Of a stretch of 64,000 nucleotides of DNA, positions 19,838 through 29,242 are shown in pieces (position 1 is the first letter of the stretch; each line of letters begins with the position of its first letter). The position numbers and the translations under genes are program-made. Source of the stretch: Bartonella elizabethae F9251 = ATCC 49927. GTDB lineage: Bacteria > Pseudomonadota > Alphaproteobacteria > Rhizobiales > Rhizobiaceae. The notes under the pieces were generated by a model. The model saw only the letters and a program-made list of their open reading frames with translations, was not told the DNA's origin and did no database searches. The DNA is taken from positions 186,001 to 250,000 of the forward strand of contig NZ_JADB01000001.1 in assembly GCF_000518165.1 (NCBI RefSeq), given 5' to 3'.

Positions 19838-19853
19838 ACATCATGGAGCATAA
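19822..19853. repeat. Exact 16-bp tandem duplication at a gene junction
   Basis: ACATCATGGAGCATAA occurs twice in a row (19822-19837, 19838-19853). The first copy holds the stop codon of the upstream gene; the second supplies the GGAG before the downstream ATG at 19855. Without the duplication the two genes would nearly overlap. Confidence 0.9.
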
Positions 19854-19854
19854 T

Positions 19855-20358
19855 ATGTCATTGTTTAATATTCTGACCGGAACCCCTTTATGGGTCTGGG
19901 GGTTGCTTATTTTTCTCATTGCGTTGGGAATAAACGCATTGAAAGATAGGGAAATGGGTGTTATCCGCCTTTTTCTATTGCCGTTAATCTTTCTTTTTTT
20001 GGGCGGAAGCGATGTGATTAACAAGCTGGCGTTCCCGCTTTGGGGAGCAATCTCAATGTTGGCGGGGCTGATGATCGGCATTGGCGTTGGTTGGTTGCTC
20101 TGGCGTGCCACTCCGCGTTTAAAAATCAAAGAGGGAACGGATTTAATTATTCGGCCTGGTACGCCGTTGACGCTGATATTTATTCTTATCGCTTTTGTCA
20201 TCAAATTCACATTGATTGTTTTTCTCAGTGTTAAACCTGATTTGAAACATGCATTTGATTTTAATCTTCTTTTTGGTCTTTTAAATGGGTTCACTGATGG
20301 TGTGTTTTGGGGAGGCACATTAAATTTATATAGAGCATTTCGAAAGAATCCAAATTAA
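19855..20358 (+). CDS. Membrane protein, DUF6622-like
   Basis: About 167 residues from the ATG at 19855 (a slightly longer start at 19843 is possible), with GGAG six bases ahead. The N-terminus MSLFNILTGTPLWVWGLLIF followed by four or five hydrophobic segments resembles small integral membrane proteins of the DUF6622 kind; this assignment is from memory and tentative. The base composition (GC-rich codons in GGAISMLAGLMIGIGVGWLL) differs from neighbouring core genes, suggesting transfer. It pairs with the preceding membrane gene. Confidence 0.6.
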   Translation: MSLFNILTGTPLWVWGLLIFLIALGINALKDREMGVIRLFLLPLIFLFLGGSDVINKLAFPLWGAISMLAGLMIGIGVGWLLWRATPRLKIKEGTDLIIRPGTPLTLIFILIAFVIKFTLIVFLSVKPDLKHAFDFNLLFGLLNGFTDGVFWGGTLNLYRAFRKNPN

Positions 20359-21382
20359 TCCCTATACCATTAACTGTGGGGGCTTTCTATCAGAACTATC
20401 TCAATAGAAGCTTATACCTAACAACAACGCTGTATATAAATGCAGCGTTGCTCATCGTTTCAGATTCTTGTTCCAGCGCGTGAATACGTGACGGAAGTGA
20501 ATAATATCTGACTATGCCCTCTTGGGGGCAGAGAGAGCCTAAAGACTTAGAATGCTACGCGTTTAAGCTAGCTGGACTTTGAGCAGACGGTTTATCGCTC
20601 ATGGTAAATTAATTTGTTTTACGATTCAAAAAGAGAATAGTGATGGTTTCATTGGCGTAGGTGGGCAAGAAAACTCTTAGTTTGGTAATGCGTCAACAAT
20701 TTGTAGAACTATGTTGTGGAACCCATACGCAAAGCGGTTGCTATGATGGCATGAAGCTTTTGTCAAGCATTATGATATGGTAGAAACCGGTGTTTAAGGT
20801 TTGTACGACCCAGTAGCATTACGTTTGAGTATTTAGGAGCGGCAGACTCCATATAGGCTACGCGTACAATATGTAAAGTACGCTTGCGGGAGTCAGTGTG
20901 TCATTATTGCATTGTGCACGCAACCCTCTAGCGAGTACTTCATTGGTAAGGCTGTTTTTTGAAGCTGGTTGTAATTATCTGTGTGTTTTTTAAGAGAACG
21001 TTAGCATGCGATGTATCGCGTGCAGTACCATTTTCCTTTGTACAACTATTTTCATTTTTCTTGCTTTCTTCTTAAAAAAAACTGCGATTATTGGTTTTTT
21101 GGGGTCGGTTTAAGCGATAACAGAGTAAAGACTTTTCTCTTGTATTTTTTTTTTTTGTTCAAAAAAGCCGAAGCGTCTTAATGAGTAGAGATCTTGTCTA
21201 AAAAGATATTTTTAAGATTTATTTTCAATGGAATAGAGAGTTTCTGCTTTTGAGTGTGCAAGTGCACCTTATGATGAGATATAAGATGCGAACCCGTAAG
21301 TTTAGGCGTGCAGCAGGCTTGTAGTAACAACAAGCTTATATAGTCGGCAGACACCGTCATTATTAGAGTTTTTTTCTAGGTT
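20359..21382. other. Decayed region with no recognisable gene
   Basis: About 1 kb. A frame around 20560-20960 reads like protein in patches but has about five stops in 130 codons, no better than chance at this base composition. The 21001-21035 part resembles 29361-29395. Otherwise nothing recognised. Confidence 0.4.
20425..20450 (+). terminator. Hairpin after the membrane-protein pair
   Basis: CAACGCTG (20425-20432) and CAGCGTTG (20443-20450) form a perfect 8-bp stem with a 10-base loop, 66 bp after the stop at 20358. No real U-run follows, so it may be a weak or factor-dependent terminator. Confidence 0.45.
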
Positions 21383-21683
21383 GTGTTTAGCTATGCCGCA
21401 TGTGAAGCAATTTTAAATTTACCTGTGGTGATATATCGTCAAATTGGAGATTCAGCCCTTCGATTTGTCAGAAATATGACAATGCCAAAAGATATACATA
21501 TTTTGGATGGACTAGTGCCAATTGATAAGCTTGCTGATAATATTTGTAAGTGTCATAATAGAGCACCAGAAGAAATAGAAAATCGCCGTCTTTAATTATG
21601 CAAAACAGCACGCCAATTTAGAGCGCGAAATTATTGCTCTTGCAAAGCAAGGCGAAAAAAGCAAAATGATCAAAATGTGGTAA
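21383..21683 (+). pseudogene. Frameshifted phage-like gene, unknown
   Basis: The first frame (70 residues) ends HNRAPEEIENRRL at a TAA (21593-21595); the next frame, starting at 21591, continues FNYAKQHANLEREIIALAKQ to a TAA at 21681-21683. The joined C-terminus is a charged helical sequence, so a single frameshift seems to split one gene. A GTG at 21383 is the earliest start seen. I do not recognise the family. Confidence 0.4.
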
Positions 21684-21978
21684 TGCGGATTGATCAAACT
21701 GACTTGCGTAAGCGAAAAAAAATAAAACAAGCATAAGAAACTTAAAAAAATAAAGAGAACAGCTTATACGATACTTTGCATGAAAGTAAATTGCAGAGAA
21801 TACAGAAATAAATAGGATAAAAGAAATTGCGACGTACAAAAGAAATATTCGTAAACATTTTATACTAAGCGTAACAGAGAAGCACAAAGATGCGTATAAT
21901 AGCGGGTGATGGATTAACTGGAGTATAAGTGTGCCATTGTTAGGGCGGAGTTTTTGGTTAAGAATTGCGCTTCGTACG

Positions 21979-22077
21979 CTATAAGCTTTCTCCATCCTTG
22001 ATATAGGCGTTGAGATCATCGCCCAATGCAACGTAAAGGGTCTGTTTTGCTCTTAGCGTTTGTTTGGTTGATTCCAT
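21979..22077 (-). CDS. 32-residue peptide with strong ribosome site
   Basis: Starting from an ATG at 22077 on the minus strand, preceded by AAGGAG at ideal spacing (CTAAGGAGCACTATG), the frame reads 32 codons to a TAG at 21979-21981. It includes AKQTLYVALGDDLNAYIKDG and ends GESL. It looks like the N-terminus of a phage-type gene cut short by a nonsense mutation; it could also be a real short peptide. Function unknown. Confidence 0.45.
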   Translation of the reverse strand: MESTKQTLRAKQTLYVALGDDLNAYIKDGESL

Positions 22078-22197
22078 AGTGCTCCTTAGCTCTATCAGCC
22101 ATTATGGTGATAATTTTCTCGTCCAAAGAACAGATCAATCGATTGCGGAATAGGGGATGTGTGCTTTTTCCGACCGTGTCTTTTTTAAAAAGCAGCT

Positions 22198-23418
22198 TTA
22201 CCTCGTGGCAGGGTTGGATGTGTCTATATGATCAGCTTGCCAAAGAAATGGAAGCGTTATCGCGATAGCCACCAATAGTAGTCCAGCGATAAAGGTGGCA
22301 GCAAACTGCAATGATATAAAAGAACCAAGGACGCCGACCAAAAAGCTTCCGACCGGCATTCCAGCATAGCCGATCACCCGAAAAGCAGAATTAGCTCGCC
22401 CGAGAAGTTGCTTTGGTGTGAGGCGCTGCCTGAAGGCGGTAACAGCAATAAACCATAAGCTTGCTCCAACGCCAGCGATAAAGGTGACGCCCCATACGAC
22501 GATAGCACTTTTTGAAAAGGCTGGAATCAGCAGCAAGACAATAGTTCCTAAACCGTCAATGAGAACAGCTAGGCGCACCGGTGCATAGCGTATACGCGAT
22601 GCAAATAGGGCACCTGCCATTGTACCAAGCGCGTAGGCTGCAAACATTAGGCCATATTGGCTGCTATGGAGGCCCAGATACTGACTGTCGGTAACGAAAA
22701 AGATGAACGAGGTTAGGAATGCTCCAAATACCACCGATAGAAAGAATGTGAGTAATGTAAGGGAGGTGAGATGCCGATTTGAAAAAATGAAATGAAAGCC
22801 GGCAATGATATAACGCAAAGAGATGTTTTCTTTATCAAGTGCTGGCGATTTCGGAACAGCATGGCGAGTGGTAAAAATCAACGTGATAAAAAGCGCGATT
22901 AATAGGCCAAGAAATAGCAGTGTGCTATGCGCTAAAATGCTGCTTGTTATGATAGGGGCAAGAAAAGAGGAGACACCGAAATCTAAAAACAAGACAATTG
23001 AGTAGAAAGTCATCAATCGCTCTCCCTCCATGATAAGTGGTGGAATCGTCATTATATAAGCTTCGGCAGAAACGACGATGAATCCAGCAATGGTTGCATA
23101 GAAGAAAATTTGTTCTGCTGGAGCAATCTGTATCATAAGCAGTACGAACAGGATAATATGTATGAGCATGAAGATGAGGAGAGCCGAGGTGGCAAGTTTT
23201 ATCTTGTCGCAGCGATCAAGTAAAGTGCCTGCAAGGATGCCGAAAATTGGCCACGCTAATGAGAAGAGACCTTGTGCCCAACTTACTCCGACGACGCTAT
23301 ATCCAGATTGTTTTGCTAATAGCGGGATGGCAGTGCGCAAAGCACCGCTGAGTAAGGCAAGCAGACTAACGGTTAGGCAAAAATAGCGTATGTCCTTATT
23401 GGCAAAAAGCGTGAACAT
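22198..23418 (-). CDS. MFS transporter (MFS_3/EntS-like)
   Basis: A 406-residue, 12-span major-facilitator carrier of the MFS_3 type, which includes exporters such as EntS. Typical signs are the N-terminal GVSWAQGLFSLAWPIFGILA, then GTLLDRCDKIK with the conserved loop 2-3 charges, and the second-half SSQYGLMFAAYALGTMAGAL. AAGGAG lies at good spacing before the ATG at 23418; an open frame to 23463 lacks such a site. The stop codon of the upstream radical-SAM gene lies 10 bp before this ATG, so they form an operon. GC is higher than in the core genes (27 and 33 of 60 bases in two lines counted by hand), suggesting transfer. Exporter direction is inference; the substrate is unknown. Confidence 0.88.
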   Translation of the reverse strand: MFTLFANKDIRYFCLTVSLLALLSGALRTAIPLLAKQSGYSVVGVSWAQGLFSLAWPIFGILAGTLLDRCDKIKLATSALLIFMLIHIILFVLLMIQIAPAEQIFFYATIAGFIVVSAEAYIMTIPPLIMEGERLMTFYSIVLFLDFGVSSFLAPIITSSILAHSTLLFLGLLIALFITLIFTTRHAVPKSPALDKENISLRYIIAGFHFIFSNRHLTSLTLLTFFLSVVFGAFLTSFIFFVTDSQYLGLHSSQYGLMFAAYALGTMAGALFASRIRYAPVRLAVLIDGLGTIVLLLIPAFSKSAIVVWGVTFIAGVGASLWFIAVTAFRQRLTPKQLLGRANSAFRVIGYAGMPVGSFLVGVLGSFISLQFAATFIAGLLLVAIAITLPFLWQADHIDTSNPATR

Positions 23419-23428
23419 TCTTTTCTCC

Positions 23429-24851
23429 TTAAGATGCCACACAGATTTCCACTGGTCCATCAAGTACGGCGGTTGTATTCAGCATGTTTGCGACATAGTC
23501 GTCCAAGAGATTCCTATCTGCCTGAGGTAGAAGGAAATATATGAGGTTGGAATACCATTGCCAACCACGCTGAGTCAGCTGGAAATCGTTATCACTTTTT
23601 CTGCGATGAGACCTGCGCCTATGAGCTGTTGTAGGTTATTGTATACAAAAGAGGGGAGTGCGGTCCAGTCAATTCTTTTTTTGGGGCATAGCCGTTATAA
23701 GGTAGCCGCATACACAAAGCATTGGAGGCTTGTTGTTCCGCTGATACCCAATTGTAGTATACTTTGGATTTGCCTTTAAGTTGTATGTTGGTCATATATC
23801 CGCTTCGATTGGGATTGGCTCGTGTGATGAGTGAGCTGAGAAGCGACATTGCTGACGCCCCGAAGCCAACCATATAATCGTCATGATAACCATGCAAATA
23901 TTTGTGATAGCGGAAATAATTAGCTGAACTCGTTTGAGCAAGCGTTAGAGGAGTGTTATTGGAAATTTTGATATAGGAATGCCCATTACATGGTGTATAG
24001 CCGCAGCTGCGCATAACGATGTCACTAAATAAGCGAAGCATCTGTCGATGCTTTAGGCTGGATGGTTTTAGCTCTTTTTGTGCGTAAGACTTATGCAGTT
24101 GCGACGTGATAGCTAGATTGTTGATTGCGTAGAGGTTGATGGTTTCAGGGTGAAGCTCGCTTGCTTGCTTCAAATCGTATAATAGTTCTTCGGCTTGCTG
24201 GTTGTGCATGCCATATAGTAGGTTGAAACCGACATGTCCAATTATATCTTGTGACCAAGCCACGGTATTTTTGATTTGTTCACGTGTTGAGGTGAGGTTA
24301 AACAATGATCGGAAACGCTCAATAAAACTCTGTACACCGAAACTGATCCGGTTAACGCCGATCTCACGGGCAGCATAAAGTTTATCACGTGTGACGCTCT
24401 TCGGTTCGCTTTCCAGTGTAAACTCGGCTAAGGAAGAAAGCTCAAATTCGTCATGCAGTACTTTTCTGATGTGTCGGATATTATCTGCGGACAAGAGCGA
24501 GGGTGTGCCACCCCCTATATAGATGCTACGGATGGGACCTTTAAGCGAGCGAATGAAATTTCCTTTGTTTCTGATCTCTGTGGTAAGCGCTGATATATAA
24601 GCTTCGATTTGCTTAATGTTCTTGTAGGCTCCTTTCTGAAAGGGACAGAAGGAACAAATGGTTTCGCAAAAGGGAATATGCAAATAAAGAGAAATGGTAC
24701 GCGCTTGTGGAATCCGCTTACTTTGCGCTAGCTTATTAAAATCTAGGTAATCATAAAATTCATTTGAAATAGTGCGAAACAGCGGGTATATGAAATTGTA
24801 AATCGGCTTAAGTTCATCGAACTTCACAAAAGGATGATCCACGAGTTGCAT
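23429..24851 (-). pseudogene. HemN-like radical SAM protein, frameshifted near C-terminus
   Basis: The N-terminal 405 or so residues carry the radical SAM cluster motif HIPFCETICSFCPF (Cys62, Cys66, Cys69), then YIGGGTPSLL, TLESEPKSVT and ISFGVQSF, all as in HemN/HemW-type proteins. The frame ends at 23619, yet the remainder of a HemN-type C-terminus is found downstream in two further frames: NNLQQLIGAGLIAEK, then DFQLTQRGWQWYSNLI and ending EICVAS at a TAA (23429-23431). Shifts lie near 23640 and at an A-run near 23607. With both restored, the protein would reach about 470 residues and stop 10 bp before the MFS gene. Real decay or sequencing error cannot be told apart here. Whether it acts on porphyrins or in another pathway is unknown. 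Confidence 0.75.
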
Positions 24852-25195
24852 AGGTTACCTCCCCCAATTTCTTACCTCGCAATATATTATTGATGGGCGA
24901 TGGCTGATCTAATCGCCCGAGTGTATTACCAAAGGCTTTCACGGAACATAATGAATCCTCCTTTTGTAGAAGTTATATGTATTATACATATAACTTAGTT
25001 ATATGAACAGGCTAGCTTGTTTAAGAGGCAATATAAAGCTAAAAAATGTCTCTTTATAAAAGAACTTTCTCTTGCAATCTTATGGTCTGATATTGCAATT
25101 GGTATCCTGATTAAATTGTACAATCTATTGATTTATAATGATAATTTTCTGTTTTGTATGTTGAGTGAGAGTCTCAAATAACGTAAGATTCTCTC
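24852..25195. other. Upstream region of the radical-SAM/MFS operon
   Basis: No gene. It holds the operon's promoter region and the operator-like cluster at 24971-25005; the rest is AT-rich, running into the integrase leader repeat. Confidence 0.5.
24971..25005. promoter_or_regulatory. Operator-like cluster of three AGTTATATG half-sites
   Basis: AGTTATATG occurs at 24971-24979 (forward), 24987-24995 (inverted) and 24997-25005 (forward). The first two form an 11-bp palindrome with a 3-bp spacer; the second and third form an overlapping 8-bp palindrome with a 1-bp spacer. The cluster is 120-154 bp upstream of the radical-SAM ATG. This is the arrangement of a dimeric repressor binding side by side. 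The regulator is unknown and is not in this window. Confidence 0.6.
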
Positions 25196-25293
25196 ATTTC
25201 AAACCTCTCTATGTTGAATCAATCAAAATCATACCCTTGCACATCACAAGCGGGATGAATGTGTGGATAAAATTTGTATAAGAAAGGAGTAAA
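25196..25293 (+). repeat. Integrase leader repeat (copy A)
   Basis: This stretch before the integrase fragment has the same core, CTCATTTCAAA...TTGAATCAATCAAAATC, as copies at 13945 and 63807. It ends with AAGAAAGGAG, the ribosome site for the ATG at 25294. As three copies lie before integrase remnants, the leader was copied along with the gene. Confidence 0.75.
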
Positions 25294-25620
25294 AATGGCT
25301 CTTATGAACCGTCTTAATGCAAGATCTGTCGCAACATTGGGGGCTGGCAAATATAATGATGGTGCCGGTTTGTTACTTCATAAGTGTAAAGATGGAGGTG
25401 CTCAATGGATTTATCGTTACACCATTCACGGGCGCCGTCACGAAATGGGCTTGGGTGCTTTAAGGCATGTCTCTTAAAAAAAGCTCGTGAATTAGCAAAC
25501 CAATGGCGTTCTGTTTTGCGTGTGCGTTCTCTCCAGTTAAAAGACAGCGTTTGACGTTCAGATCATTTTGAATTGCATATTGATTTTGAAACTAATTCCA
25601 TTGTACAAAATCTTCGAACA
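25294..25620 (+). pseudogene. Tyrosine integrase N-terminus (DUF4102 arm-binding domain), truncated
   Basis: From the ATG at 25294, after AAGAAAGGAG, the frame reads a typical arm-DNA-binding domain: KYNDGAGLLLHKCKDGGAQW, then IYRYTIHGRRHEMGLGAL. A frameshift follows at about 25475, the shifted frame continuing KKARELANQWRSVLR before stops. The catalytic domain is missing. P4/phage-type integrases are about 400 residues, so about one fifth remains. It is the best preserved of several related fragments in the window. Confidence 0.8.
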
Positions 25621-26030
25621 GGACGATTAGTCCCTTGTTTATTTTTATATTTTTCAACAGTTCTTTATTGTCAAGAATTCGTTTTTTAGGGGGAGCATAT
25701 CAAGTTTTGTACCAAAAAATTTTATTAAAAATACTGAAAATGAATGTGCAAGATGAACAAAGGCTTGCTGAGAACATTTTATCAACGATTATAACTGCTT
25801 GGGGGTATAATGTTGTATAAAAAAACGCATGGCATGAAGTCCCAAAAACCAATAAAGGGGCATTGCGCTTCTCTTTTAAGAATTGAGCATTTCCTCTTAG
25901 CATAATGCGTTCTCATTATGTATCCTTTACACAAGATTTGCGGTGGAAAAACTTGACCGAAAAAAATCAATACGTTTTGTTTGAAAGATCCAAGCTTAAT
26001 ATGCACTTTAGTATGGAAGGGTTTTTCCTA
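25621..26030. other. Intergenic region before the MATE gene
   Basis: About 400 bp, AT-rich, no credible gene. An open frame in phase with the MATE gene extends back to 25905 but is not membrane-like before 26031. A promoter is expected here. Confidence 0.4.
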
Positions 26031-27374
26031 ATGTTTGTTGTGATGAAGCAATTGCTCTCTCTTGGCTTGCCACTGGCTGTTGGCTTTATTTCTCAGATGA
26101 TGATTTCCTTTACAGATGTGGTACTTGTGGCGTATTTAGGTGTTCAAGCCTTGAGTGGTACAATGTTAGCTCTGAGTATGTTTAGTTTTGTTATGTTGTT
26201 GGGGCTCGGTATTATTACCGCGGTTGCACCAAAACTTGCGGAAAGTTTTCGTAGACAAGATAGAGATGCATTAAAAGCATGGTTTGATCAAGGGATATGG
26301 CTTTCCCTTTTGATTGGAATGATGAGTGCGATCATTTTATTCAGTACGAGGAATATTTTATGTCTTCTTGGCCAAGATGAGGCAATTGCCCATATAGCGC
26401 AGGAATATAACAGGGGCGCTGCGATAGGAGTGGTGTTTTTTTATCTTTATGTCAATGACCGCGGATTACTTTCAGCAATTGGTCATCCAAAGCTCTTAAC
26501 TTTTGTTATGCTTGCCGCTATCCCTATGAATTTTCTTATCTCTTGGCTGCTTATTTTTGGTATAGGTCCTGCAAGCGGATTGGGTGTCTTTGGTGCTGGA
26601 ATTGCGAGTAGTTTGATCCGTATTTTGATTGTTATCGCAACGGCAATAATTCTGGCTTGCAATTCTATTTTTAGTTCCTTTCACTTTAATTATTTAAGAC
26701 CAAAGTTAGAAATTTCACGAATAATACAATTACTGTTCATAGGACTTCCCATTGGTATCCGTATTCTTATTGCGGAGGGCTTTCCTTCTGTCATTGCCTT
26801 CATGATTACAGCTTTTGGAGTCGAAGCTTTGGCTGCGCATACGATTGGAATGCGCCTCGATATGCTTATTTCTGTGGTGGCTTTGGGAATTTCCAGCGCA
26901 GCGGCAACTATAGCAGCGTTGTATAGAGCAGATGGGAATAATATAGTTCTAAAACAGTTACGTATGAGTGTCACAGTTTTTGCTGTCGCTTATGTCTTGT
27001 TTTTATCAGGGGTTGTTTATCTCTCTTATGAATTCATTCTTACAACTATCTTTGATATTGCTGAGGAAAGCGTTATTGTTTTCTCTTGGAAGTTGCTTCC
27101 GTTTATCTTATTATCTTTTACTTTTGGCACTTTAGGATCCATGCTCAATGGCATACTTGTGGGCTTGCTTGATACATTTTGGTCAACCATTGTTATCATA
27201 ATAAGCTATTGGGGGATAGGCTTATTTGGGGGAGCGCTCATGGCACATTTTTTTGAATATGGCTTTATTGGCTATTGGCTTGGCATGATTGGTGCCAGCT
27301 TAATCGTTTCTCTCTTTAACTATATGCGCGTAGGTTATTTAATAAAGCGCAATCCTATATTTGAGGCGGGTTGA
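26031..27374 (+). CDS. MATE-family efflux transporter
   Basis: MATE pumps use H+ or Na+ gradients to expel drugs and cations through the inner membrane. The 447-residue protein from 26031 has about 12 spans with the family's repeated start pattern: GLPLAVGFISQMMISFTDVV in the first half and GLPIGIRILIAEGFPSVIAF in the second. GGAAGGG precedes the ATG at 26031; the open frame back to 25905 adds a polar stretch that does not fit. The product is of NorM type. It stands alone, ending in a stem-loop terminator. Confidence 0.9.
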   Translation: MFVVMKQLLSLGLPLAVGFISQMMISFTDVVLVAYLGVQALSGTMLALSMFSFVMLLGLGIITAVAPKLAESFRRQDRDALKAWFDQGIWLSLLIGMMSAIILFSTRNILCLLGQDEAIAHIAQEYNRGAAIGVVFFYLYVNDRGLLSAIGHPKLLTFVMLAAIPMNFLISWLLIFGIGPASGLGVFGAGIASSLIRILIVIATAIILACNSIFSSFHFNYLRPKLEISRIIQLLFIGLPIGIRILIAEGFPSVIAFMITAFGVEALAAHTIGMRLDMLISVVALGISSAAATIAALYRADGNNIVLKQLRMSVTVFAVAYVLFLSGVVYLSYEFILTTIFDIAEESVIVFSWKLLPFILLSFTFGTLGSMLNGILVGLLDTFWSTIVIIISYWGIGLFGGALMAHFFEYGFIGYWLGMIGASLIVSLFNYMRVGYLIKRNPIFEAG

Positions 27375-27416
27375 GCGTTATAAAAGCGCTATAAGCATTA
27401 ATTATAAAGGCATAGC

Positions 27417-27447
27417 ACCTCACTGCCCATAGAGGTTTTTTATTTTT
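27417..27447 (+). terminator. Rho-independent terminator of the MATE gene
   Basis: ACCTC (27417-27421) and GAGGT (27432-27436) pair around a 10-base loop, followed by TTTTTATTTTT. It is 43 bp after the stop. Confidence 0.7.
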
Positions 27448-28258
27448 CTGTAGATAACAAGAGGGGTTACGAAGCTTTCTGAATCTTGAAAAGACATACC
27501 TTTGATTGTAGCTCCAATATGATCTGTTGATTTTTTTATCATGTGGGTTTATGAGAAACATCCAGCTTCAATGAGGAGTAAGTTTGGTAAATTGGAATAG
27601 TTTAATACCGCAAAAAATGATTAGAACAAGCGTGTCGATATTTATAATTTATACGCTGTTGGGGGGTAATCTAAAAAAATTATTGTTTTTATAACTAATA
27701 ATAATCGCGTTGCTAAAGTGTATGTATTTGTCAAAACAATCGCAGCTTCTGGCGGTGTTATTCTTGCAAGTTTTGTTTATTACGGGTCTTATTCAGAGGG
27801 ATGAAGAATACCCTTGGTTTTTTACTTGCTAATGAGAATATGATAGAGTTGTAGGTTTTATCTCTCATGGACGGACTACCTAAAAACGTGTACTATCATA
27901 TGAATACTTTCTACCGTTTGCATTCCCTTCTACGTAGATTTCTATTTATGATGAAATTTAAAATTTTGTCTTTCAGGTTTTCTGCGTTCATAGAGATTTT
28001 ATTAATGAACGTGAAGGTGCACACTCTTTAATGAGATTCAATTTGATAAAAGAAAGGTTAATTGTCTTTTAATTGGGCACGATGAGATTGAGATAGGGGT
28101 TAGGTGTTGGTGGCTATGAATGCAGGATTGTTGACTTATGCTGGCAGTGTTGTCGCATACATATCCACATTTGTGGAAAGTGCTGCGATTTAACATCTTA
28201 AAAGCGTTGGTCAGTATACACTGTTCTTAAGACAGCTTTATTGAAGCACATTGTGAGC
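27448..28258. other. Gene-free accessory region
   Basis: About 800 bp with no credible gene. Scattered short frames read like protein in patches (around 28070-28150), perhaps remnants of phage genes, but nothing can be named. Confidence 0.4.
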
Positions 28259-29242
28259 TTAGTCATCACTTTTTTTGCGCCTAGGTTTCTTAAGGGCTTT
28301 AACTTCTTTATCAAAATCAGATTCAAATAATTTATCCTGAATAATGCGGTATTTTTCAAATTCAGTTTTTGCATGTTCTTTAGCAATTTTTGCTGTGATT
28401 GTTCCAGCGTTTTGTAAAATAATCCGCTTGTCTAGCTCGAGGAGCTTATCTAATTGTTGTGCCCAATCTTCCATAGTCATTGGTTTTTTCGCTCGGCGCG
28501 ACTCTCTGCTAAATCAAGATAAGCACTAACAATTAAGCCAAGCTGCTTAAGTTCATCTTGTGTTAGGTAGTTTTTAGCAATTGTGACATCGGTTTTTACA
28601 ATTTTACCATGGGGAGAATTCTCCCACGTTGCTAAGCCCATATGTTTTTTGTTGCTGTCTGCTCGCTTAGCAATCAGTTCAGGTGCTGTGTTTCCGTGCA
28701 CAGCAAAATGCAGTTTATTCTGAAATTTTTTGAAAAATTCGTGTGTTGTTGGCGCATCTTTATTATGATTTATACTGGTTGTATAAATATCCGTAATTTT
28801 TTGATAAAAACGCCGTTCACTAAGGCTAAATTCTCTTATTTCAGCGAGTAAATGTTCGAAATAATCTTCATTAAGAGTTTGGCCGTTTTCAAGGCGCTTT
28901 TTGTCTATGACATAGCCTCTAATTGCAAAGTCACGTAGTATTTGCGTTGCCCATTGTCGAAATTGTGTAGCGCGTTTGGAGTTGACCCGATATCCAACAG
29001 CGATAATGGCACCTAAGTTGTAAAATTGTGTCTTATAGTTTTTACGGACAGAAGCAGTTATCCGGAAAATCCGGATAACTGAAATTTCATCTAATTCTTG
29101 AGTTTCAAATATATTTTTTAAATGTTCGCTGCTTGTACGGACATCTGCGCTAAATAACTCTGCTATAAGCTTTTGACGGACGAGGGAAAATAAGAAATTC
29201 AGCAGTGCTATTGTGGATAATTAATTTTTTAGGAGGTATCTG
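28259..29242 (-). pseudogene. RhuM-family protein, broken
   Basis: RhuM-type proteins (PF13310) are found on islands and phages. Reading leftward: PPKKLIIHNSTAEFLIF at the N-terminus without a start codon, a gap (missing residues), then QKLIAELFSADVRTSSEHLK, KTQFYNLGAIIAVGYRVNSK, ATQFRQWATQILRDFAIRGY and ENGQTLNEDYFEHLLAEIRE. The downstream part YLTQDELKQLGLIVSAYLDL is followed by a frameshift near 28480 into MTMEDWAQQLDKLLELDKRI. Thus there is an internal N-terminal deletion, a frameshift and no usable start. The molecular role of the family is not clear. Confidence 0.85.

Noticed and set aside
20560-20960. Patchwork frame that reads like protein
   Set aside because: About five stops in 130 codons is no fewer than expected by chance at this base composition, and no family is recognised.
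21618-22031. Minus-strand open frame of 137 codons
   Set aside because: It overlaps the better supported 32-codon frame and a phage-like fragment, and its translation is a run of hydrophobic residues typical of AT-rich non-coding DNA.
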